A stretch of 64,000 bases of DNA from Isoetes taiwanensis (taxonomy: Eukaryota > Streptophyta > Lycopodiopsida > Isoetales > Isoetaceae): contig JAJEKV010000001.1 in NCBI GenBank assembly GCA_021234155.1, positions 25,469,189-25,533,188 of the forward strand. Reading direction: 5' to 3'. A program made the position numbers and the translations under genes. The notes under the pieces were generated by a model. That model saw only the letters and a list, made by a program, of their open reading frames with translations. It ran no database searches and had not been told where the DNA came from. This document shows positions 57,048-64,000 of the stretch, piece after piece (within the stretch, counting starts at the first letter, position 1; the number at the start of each line of letters is the position of its first letter).

Positions 57048-58340
57048 TCATCCCCCTTTCATATCATATTTTGTACAAGACAACGATTTCCTCAACTGCA
57101 CTAACCTTTTTTCTGAGAAAGCTTTGGTTAGGAGATCTGCCAGCGAATGTTCTGTGCTAACATATTTCAACTGTATAAGATTTCTGTTCACAAGATCCTT
57201 GATATAATGCATATGAATTTCGATATGCTTAGACCTCTCATCCAAGACCAAATTTTTGCACATAGCGATGCAACTAAAGTTATCAAAATTAAGAACAAGG
57301 GGATGATCCATGGCTATGCCAAGTTCTTCTAATAGCCTTTTGCACCAAACCATTCCTTTTGCAGATAAAGTGGCTGCTGCATATTCGACTTCTGTTGTAG
57401 ACAAGGCAACTGAGGTTTGCTTCTTGCATTTCCATGAGATATGTGCTCCAGCAAGCATCATAATAAACCCTGATGTTGACTTTCTGCAATCTAAATCACC
57501 TGCCCAGTCAGAATCACAAAATGTTTTTAGTTCAAGGTCCTCTGAACAAAATAATATACCAACATGCTTTGTTCTCTGTAAATATCTGACAATCCGCTCA
57601 GCTGTTGCCTAATAAGCTTTACCTGGATTGTTGTTATATCTGATAAGCGTATTAACAGTAAATGCCACATCTAGTCTTGTGCAATTTGCCAAGTATATCA
57701 AGCAACCAACCAGTTCTCTCTATGGAACACATTCCATTTCTTTTATCGGTTCCTATAACTCTCCTGATATCTTCTGAAGTGGAGTATTGATGGCTTTGAA
57801 ATTGGCCATGTTAAACCTTTTTAGTATAGCATCAACGTATCTACCTTGAGGCAAGAAGAGCTTCTTGTTCTTCTTGTCTCTTTTTACTTCAATCCCAAGG
57901 CATCTTTGTAGCTCCCCCAGATCAATCATTCGAAACCTGCTTCTGAGAATATTTTTATACTTATCAAGTATGGTTAAACCTGTTAAAACCGTCACACAGT
58001 CATCAACATAAAGTGCAATAATACAATATTCCTTTCCTTGTCTGTATACATACAGGTTCCCATCACAATTAAGTTTAATAAAGCCTTGCTTTCTAAAATA
58101 AAAGTCCATATGGAAATACCATTGTCTAAGAGCTTGCTTTAGGCCGTATACTGCTCTCTTTAATTTCCACGCCTTGTTCTTCTCACTCTCAAAGCCTGGA
58201 GCTTCTTTCATGTAAATTTTTTCTTCTAATTTAGCATTGAAAAAAGCAGTAACATCCATGTGATGGATTTCTAAATTTTGTGCATTTGCTAATGCTAGTA
58301 AAATTCTAATACTATCATTTTGACTATAAGACGAGCCTAG
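57048..58340 (-). mobile_element. Truncated Ty1/copia element, RT and RNase H only
   Basis: On the minus strand the frame 58259-57753 is a copia RT: MDVTAFFNAKLEEKIYMKEA, then WKLKRAVYGLKQALRQWYFH and IIALYVDDCVTVLTG with the Y-V-D-D box. After a damaged stretch, 57461-57048 is the RNase H: SVALSTTEVEYAAATLSAKG, HIEIHMHYIKDLV and EHSLADLLTKAF. Reading further upstream the RT starts within QNDSIRILLALANAQNLEIH near 58330, where similarity stops abruptly at the start of copy 2. Gag, protease, integrase and the 5' part of RT are missing. Confidence 0.9.
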
Positions 58341-58343
58341 TGT

Positions 58344-61219
58344 ATGAAGATAATGAGGGTGAGCACTTCTTCTCGTTCGAGTTCAAAGGGTGATACTAGG
58401 AGAGAGGTCTATTTAGTGACAAAGGAGATGTCCGACAAAACAGAAGGAGTTTACCAGTCGGGCATCATCGTTAACATGAGAGCAACTCTCAATAGCGGGC
58501 GGGATGAGAATACAGAAGAAATGAAGCCAAACATATACTATATGGACTGGCGGTTCTATGATCCTACAATGAAGTCCGCGAGTATTTCGAATATCAGTAG
58601 CTCCTCCAAGAGACAGGGATGGGCTCTTTCCTCTTAAGAGCTTCGAAGAGGCAGACATAAAAGGCCCAGCTAAAATTTTAAGGGACTACAACATTCTTCA
58701 GATTCGAATGAACGAGTCTAAGAATTCTCCTTTTTAGTTGTCAAGGCCTTGAACTCGCAAAATGCTCCTCACTTCGTGTACACCAATTGGCTTCGAGCTC
58801 AGAGAAAGGGTAAGCCTCGTGCTGTCAAGGAGGCTATTGCAACTGAGAAGGAATCCTCTTCTGATACGGAAGAAGAGGTTAAAAAATCAGAAGCAAAAGT
58901 AGCAGAGAAACATCAAAAGGAAAAGAAGGACGAGGGGAAGGGAAGCAAGAAGGAAAGAAAAGGAAAGGGAGCAAGAAATCGAGCAAGAAGAAGAAGAAAG
59001 GAAGAGAAGGGATGGAAGGCAGTGTAAGGAAGGGGACGGAAGAGAAAGGAGAGGGAAAAAAAGAGAAAACAAAGAGGCGAAAAACATAGACCTGGCACAT
59101 CTGATGTCGAGGGCACTCCAAAGAAACAATGAAGACGAAGCCCTCGACCAAGTCCTATGCCTAGTCCTCCTGAAATTTCGGTGCCCTCTCCATAGCACGA
59201 GGAGTCCATTAGCAGTGGTCGTGGTGGTGGTGGTGCTTCGCATGCCATTGCAAGCACTGGAGAGAGGGATGGTACCTCGACGCCACAACTCCAGATATTT
59301 GCGCCATCCCAATTGATAAAATGGAGGATAGCCCATCACTTGTTAGAGGTGCCCCAAGGCCTCAAGGTCGAAAGGTCCGAGGAGAAAAAGATGGCCGAAA
59401 CTACTTTGAACAAGATATATGACCATCGTCATCTTTTTCCTCTTGGAATTACCTTCACCGAAAAAATTAATGTGTTCAATTTATACCAGGGCCCTCCAAA
59501 TTTGACTTCAAGGCCAAAAAATATGAAACACGTTAAGACTTTGCTAGAATCTTTCCAGAATGGCCCTCACCCAGTTCCAGTTGTTGTGAACCCATTCAAC
59601 CCCCTCACTAGGAATCTGGTTCCTTAGAAAACCTAAGACGATCTAATGGGGTTGCACTACTATATAGTGAATGGTAATCACTCGATACTTGCAGCGCAGT
59701 TGGTTTGCAGAAAACTAGGCACCACAAAGTCTCAAGAGCTGATGTCTAAAATCTATGCCGAGATGCCGGGTGTTGTCTAGAGATGTGAATGAGCAAGACT
59801 GCCTATAGCCCAGTTGTGAGGTGATTGGCGTTGCGGCAAAGACTATCTTCAAGGAGTCTTTCATGGACAAAATCACCCACCAGAGGCACCAGTACGCACT
59901 TTGTGGCAAGTCCGATCCATCTGATAGTGGGCAGACTCGATCGAAACCTTACAAGATATGTTTTTTATATCAAATGACGTCGCGGCGTCATTTCATATCA
60001 AATGGTGTTGGGGCGCCATTTCAGGTTGAGTAGGCTTGATTGTAGGTTAGGATTATGACGTTATACTCTTGAACTGTCGCGCGCCATTTGAAGTTTCCTA
60101 GGCTTCACATAATGAATTTTATGTTTTACCTTCGAAATGGGGTCACAGTGCCATTCGGATTCCATTACTAACACATGTCTTCTACATTCAGTGGTATCTG
60201 GCTCTGGCAGAAGTTACCATGCATGGTAACCAACCCAAAGACTTCAACTGGTGGGTCTTCATGCCAGAGGATATCTTTCAGCTGTTCCAATCTCTTTGAA
60301 GCTAATGAAAAACTGGCAAGCTGAAAGACAACAGAGACCAGACGATAGTATGTAATTGGGCCAAGGATAGTGACTACTTCTGTCAGACTTATCTGAGGTG
60401 CCTCAGAGGCATGCACTATGCGGACTGTAGGGTCTTATTCCAAGAAGTGCTTGACGAGAAGATATATGTAAAGATCTCTGGTGATTACACAGGTGATCAC
60501 TTCTTCAAGACGAGGGCTAAAACTCTTAAGACATTAGCATTCTTGAAGAAAGAAATATTTGAATATGTCAAGGATATTTGAATATGTCAAGGAGGAAGTT
60601 TACCTCCTTCGAAGACTTCTGTTCCTATGTGCCAGACTTTGACGGTGATAGCTTGAAGGGCATAGGGGCACTGCATAACAAATGGAACAATGATGGCATT
60701 TCCAGGGAGAGAATTTTTGGAAATATACCTTCAGCCTTGGCAAGGGTCATAAGAAATAAAGTTATGCAAAGGGATGACACTGAAGACTTCTGCTACGAGG
60801 TTGAGCTCACTGATAGGAGAGGCCAGATCAAATGCACTCCTATGCCAGCCTCTTTGATTGTTCTAGATACGAGAAGTCTAACTCCAATGTGGGACCAACT
60901 GACACTATCCAAGGTCTTTGACATTGCTGTCAAGAACACCACTATTGAATCTTTCTGGATAGTTTATTTTGCATGCCTAGAACACAATTTTGTTATCTCC
61001 TCAGTATTGGATAACCTGGACTCTAGGTCCATAGTATATATTGGCATGTATGAGGATGAATACAAGAATGCGGCACCAACAGGGGTGTTTGAACCGCATG
61101 CACTCGTCTATGCAACGAAGATCCTGTCTTCTGCCCTAACTGTTGTCGAAGAATTTGACTTGAGGTTTTCCTATGCCGATCACCCAGAGGAGATCCTGCT
61201 CACAACGAAGAAGAGGTAG
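58344..61219 (+). pseudogene. Copy 2: ParB-like gene-family member, decayed, HAD domain missing
   Basis: Frames in order: 58344-58637; a charged Lys/Glu-rich part at 58749-59027; the ParB-like region from 59313 (HLFPLGITFTEKINVFNLYQ, then PHPVPVVVNPFNPLTR) continuing past a stop to YYIVNGNHSILAAQLVCRK near 59675-59730; then FMDKITHQRHQYALCGKSDP (59860-59950), corresponding to the exon 2/3 junction of copy 1; and the middle domain at 60578-61219 (FTSFEDFCSYVPDFDGDSLK, SLIVLDTRSLTPMWDQLTLS). Order and motifs match copy 1 (PLGLNFT against PLGITFT; IIDGQHSIEAQ against IVNGNHSILAA; FVLDSRG against IVLDTRS). An intron of about 230 bp (roughly 59958-60190) holds family-B palindromes. Many stops and shifts. 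The 3' part with acidic linker and HAD domain is absent. Confidence 0.6.
59972..60156. repeat. Four degenerate family-B palindromes in the copy 2 intron
   Basis: At 59972-59993 (AAATGACGTCG mirrored), 60000-60021, about 60076-60090 (half site) and 60135-60156. Degenerate relative to those at 50-51 kb. They lie where copy 1 has its palindrome-packed intron 2. The acceptor CTACATTCAG at about 60190 is good, while the donor is unclear. Confidence 0.7.
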
Positions 61220-61533
61220 ATGGGGAGACTGAGGCTATGACTAAAAAATTCTTTCATATAAGTCGTATTTAATTAAAGTGGGACTCATTCCATTCCCACT
61301 TTTTTTTCGGAACCCTGTTAATTTACACGAAAAGGAGCACCCTGACCCGAAAACTATCCTTAATTCGAATTTTTGTTGTTATTGTGCATCCAAGCTTTCT
61401 TCCAGTTTTCCTTGGATAGCGAGTCGAGAACAAGAACAATGCAACTAAAACAAAGGAAATTCATTAAAGATTGAAACCAAAGCTCTAGTTGAAAAAGAAT
61501 TTTTATTAATAAATTGAATAGGTACAATGTATT
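61220..61533. other. No recognisable gene
   Basis: Short AT-rich spacer between copy 2 (plus strand) and copy 3 (minus strand). Head-to-head 3' ends. Confidence 0.4.
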
Positions 61534-62051
61534 TTACATCGGACGCAGAGACCATGGCGGTCTTGCTGTCACTACAGTTACATCATCGTGGTAGGTGGTC
61601 CACCTTAGGGGATTAACTTGCGGCGCTTCTTCACGCCGACTGTAAGCCTTGGGGGCAACCTGAAGAGTGTGGAATGCCTCACGTGGAGGTGCCTCTGGAG
61701 CCACCGGCTGACCTGTCCACCCGACTTCTCCACTCTCCTCCCGCAGCTTTTCATCGAATATGCTCCTTCCCCAACCTCCGTGGATGTTATGCAATGCTTG
61801 CAAGATGCTTTGAGCTTTCTGGACTGTCTCTAATTTCTTCTCCTCTTCTTTATCCCGAGCGTGTGCATGGCGTCTGCATTCACGAGCAACATTATCCCAA
61901 AGGCCGGGCAAGAGTGTAGTGTGAGCGGGATCTGTGCCAGAACGGTATCTCTTCCGCCTTGAGCGGGATCTGTGCCGCCTGGAGCGGTCTCTGTGATGCC
62001 TGAACGGGATCTTTGCTGGTGTCGGATCTGTGCCTGAACCACCTGGAGCAA
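61534..62051 (-). CDS. RS-rich exon downstream of copy 3, hypothetical
   Basis: On the minus strand a CTTGCTCCAG acceptor near 62051 is followed by an open frame rich in Arg/Ser (HHRDRSRRHRSRSRRKRYRS) and then GLWDNVARECRRHAHARDKE and a Pro-rich end, stopping at 61534. The RS part comes from a DNA repeat of CAGATCCCGCTCA-like words. It might be the last exon of copy 3, spliced over the palindrome-bearing stretch 62060-62560, or a separate gene's exon. I do not recognise the protein. Confidence 0.35.
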
Positions 62052-62149
62052 GGAGAGTCTATGATTAACAATTACGGTGCCATTAGTCAAAACGAAGAAA
62101 AGAATGGTGAAATCAAATTACAATAGAGAACATTCATTCCATATAACGG

Positions 62150-62470
62150 CATCCAATCACGCGAAAAGTAGTCTTTCTCGACTCGCGAGTCGAGAAAGGC
62201 CCGGAAAAGTCAAAGTACAATCATTCCCATTAGAATATGGTTGCATCCAATCACACATGGAAGCATACAAATGGTTGCGTCAATGAGACAAGCAGTGCCT
62301 TTCTTGACTCGCGAGTCGAGAAAGGCCCAGGAAACCCAATGTACAACCATTATCATAATAGATTATGGCTGCATCCAGTCACACAAACAAACATACAAAT
62401 GGTTTCATCAACAGGACAAGCATGTCTTTCTCGACTCGCGAGTCGAGAAAGCCAGCGAAAACTCAATATA
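62150..62470. repeat. Tandem repeat of about 126 bp carrying family-C palindromes
   Basis: Three palindromes at 62173-62198, 62299-62324 and 62426-62451 lie exactly 126-127 bp apart. The sequence between them is also repeated (GGTTGCATCCAATCACACA, then ACATACAAATGGTT and AGACAAGCA). So the palindrome sits in a tandem array of two to three units. The arm reads CTTTCTCGACTCG. The first and third are perfect over 26 bp, the second has one change. Confidence 0.9.
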
Positions 62471-62529
62471 CATGTATATTCATTACAAAACATAGTACAT
62501 TTCTTCACGTTTCTTTACAATATTCACAC

Positions 62530-64000
62530 AATTTGACTATCTGAAAGCGGAGGTCACTCTTCTTGATCACCAAAATATTTGTCGTCCATAGCTTTCATGA
62601 TCGCTACTCTGCTCGGATCGGGTTCCTTGAGGCTCGGATAGTTCGTAATCACATCGGCCACAAGAATGGCAAAGAGGGATTCCGCCAAGACAGGACAAAG
62701 TCCGAAAGACAGCCACTATCCGTCTCATACTCTTCTGGTCGATAAGTCTTAGCAATGATTGTATTTTGCGAGTTATGATAGCACTTGTAGGCGGAGTCAT
62801 CTATGATCAGCGTGTTGTGTTTGCCAAAGTCCGGGAATTGTTCATAAACCCTGTCCAGCCTTTTCACCATAATATGCTTCCCCTTTGTGATGGCTGGATC
62901 GAGGTCTGACACATGCTCGACCCTTTCGCTTCCCCAAACAAACTTGAACTTCAAAACTGGAAGGCCGAGAACACCAAGAACATTGACAATATTTTTCTTT
63001 GCCATACAAGACCATATGGCCACTTCGAATCCCCGTTCCAGGCACCATTTAACAATTTCCTTTGCTCTAGGCCTCGGATACACGATTTTATGCTCCGTTT
63101 TCGTCGGGATCTGCGAGGTGTTAAGCTCAGGGACGTCTTTATCGTGGTATACTGCAGCTAATACTCCATTGACGTCAAATATTACAAGCTTGGTTGGACC
63201 AGCTGGATCCCAGTTGGAGTTTGGCTCTGACCATATTTCCGGTTCATCGGGATCCATATGCGGGATCATTATTTTGTCAGCTCCTTTCTGGCTGCCCGCA
63301 ATGTCTTCTTGCTCTTGATTGTCTTTGGGGAGTGCATTGTCCTCCTCGCGACGTGAACCGCCACTAGATATTGTCAATGATCCGGAGTCGTTGACTTCGA
63401 TCTCCCTGAAATGATGAGAGATGTCAGATAGGAAACGAGTTTTCTCGACTCGCGAGTCGAGAATGGAAAAAAAAGTTAGTCCAGAAAGGTTTCTCGACTC
63501 GCGAGTCGAGAAACACCGAGAGAGCAAAGTGAACTCACCTCAATCTCAGATTCTCAAGAATTTGTTCCGCAGCATTCTGGTCTAAACCTTCGACATTCTC
63601 TTCTCCGTCATGTTTCTCTCCTTCGCTCTCAGGTTTGTCTTCGTCATCATCGTCCTTACTGCTTCCATTTGTCTTCCTCCCTTTGAAATGCTCATGAAGC
63701 AGATCCAGGTATGACTGAATGGTTTCAACCATGTCCTTATTTCCAACCACGGATATAGGTTTCATTCCATAAAGCATAGCCCCCTGAGAGAACAGGCCAT
63801 TCATGTACCACTCGCATACAATTTGATCTTCCTCGACCAAGCTGGTTATGAAGTACTTGATAACTCTTGGCCGGATAGGAATTCTATGTATAGGACCTGT
63901 CGCACCATCATTGCTGACTTTGTCCATCGATGGCACATCCTCCATAAATCTGCCGCCCTTCCAGGGTTCCATCTGCTCTTGAGAAATCATGAACCTGTCG
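62530..64000 (-). pseudogene. Copy 3: ParB-FCP1 gene-family member, 3' half (partial at window end)
   Basis: The gene enters from beyond 64000. Exon A (64000-63539) reads DRFMISQEQMEPWKGGRFME, then IVCEWYMNGLFSQGAMLYGM, MVETIQSYLDLLHEHFKGRK and an acidic D/E-rich stretch. Intron 63406-63538. Exon B (63405 downward) has an acidic linker, then KLVIFDVNGVLAAVYHDKDV, IVYPRPRAKEIVKWCLERGF, EVAIWSCMAKKNIVNVLGVL, a KGKHIMVKRLDRVY Lys segment and NTLIIDDSAYKCYHNSQNT. This is the same FCP1/NIF-type HAD domain as copy 1, with the same D-x-N-G-V-L motif. Near 62700 the frame YETDSGCLSDFVLSW runs into a stop at 62649, while the neighbouring frame continues as LAESLFAILVADVITNYPSL to a stop near 62557, so one frameshift is likely. 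Upstream exons cannot be judged. This may be the least damaged copy. Confidence 0.7.
63406..63538 (-). other. Copy 3 intron with two family-C palindromes
   Basis: Minus-strand donor GTGAGTTC and acceptor CATTTCAG. Phase 2: the codon is split AG then G, joining ENLRL-R to EIEVNDSGS. Two perfect palindromes at 63443-63462 and 63490-63513 (arm TTTCTCGACTCG). They fill about one third of the 133-bp intron. Position and phase equal those of intron 3 in copy 1. Confidence 0.85.

Noticed and set aside
58879-59339. Minus-strand Ser/Phe/Leu-rich frames
   Set aside because: Antisense of the Lys/Glu-rich AAG/GAA coding tract of copy 2.
62150-63513. CRISPR-like array (regularly spaced palindromic repeats)
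   Set aside because: The spacers are themselves repeated, the host is a plant and there are no cas genes. It is a tandem array plus intronic palindromes.
1-64000. tRNA and rRNA genes
   Set aside because: I looked for tRNA A and B boxes and rRNA-like blocks by eye and found none I could support.

Overview
The window is nuclear DNA of a land plant. It has spliced genes with GT-AG introns, a dirigent protein (a plant-specific family), plant-type Ty3/gypsy, Ty1/copia, L1 and PIF/Harbinger elements, and Helitron-like 3' ends. The abundance of decayed transposons, a DUF7869-like protein and a fungal-type FAD oxidase fragment make a seed-free plant such as a fern or lycophyte my best guess, but the sequence does not prove it. 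Only two genes look intact: a two-exon PNO1/DIM2 ribosome-biogenesis gene (19463-20485) and a single-exon dirigent protein gene (55819-56313). An anoctamin (TMEM16) 3' end (17414-17914) is a gene remnant, or the last exons of a gene whose upstream exons I cannot see.

Layout. 0.6-5.8 kb: decayed Ty3/gypsy element on the minus strand (gag, protease, RT, RNase H, part of integrase). 6.7-7.7 kb: L1 ORF1 remnant. 9.2-10.7 kb: a 1.5-kb LTR with its polypurine tract. 12 kb and 32.6 kb: two Helitron-type 3' ends. 17.4-20.5 kb: anoctamin end and PNO1. 21.5-22.6 kb: L1 and copia scraps. 22.9-26.4 kb: DUF7869-like gene, broken by frameshifts. 26.6-31.2 kb: an inverted-repeat-bounded block carrying an FAD-oxidase gene fragment and a nested 449-bp element with perfect 45-bp inverted ends. 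31.3-32.4 kb: pyrimidine-rich minisatellite. 36.0-39.45 kb: L1 LINE. 52.1-54.1 kb: PIF/Harbinger-type element with TAA target-site duplications that carries only the Myb/SANT gene. 57-58.3 kb: truncated copia element.

The most unusual part is 42.8-64.0 kb. It holds three diverged copies of one large gene family: copy 1 at 43651-48871 (+), copy 2 at 58344-61219 (+) and copy 3 at 62530-64000 (-, running off the window). The assembled domain order is a charged N-terminus, a ParB/sulfiredoxin-like D-G-Q-H-S segment, a family-specific middle domain, an acidic linker, and a plant FCP1/NIF-type HAD domain with a D-x-N-G-V-L active-site motif. Introns of these genes are filled with near-perfect GC-rich palindromes of 20-26 bp bounded by A/T runs, and each gene copy has its own palindrome sequence: family A around AAATCGCGCC, family B around AAATGGCGCCA, family C around CTTTCTCGACTCG. 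The intron before the HAD exon is in the same position and phase in copies 1 and 3 and holds two palindromes in each, but of different families. Further clusters of A and B palindromes lie elsewhere in the window. I propose this gene-plus-palindrome association as a candidate undescribed mobile or selfish system. The copies here carry stops and frameshifts, so these are mostly remnants.
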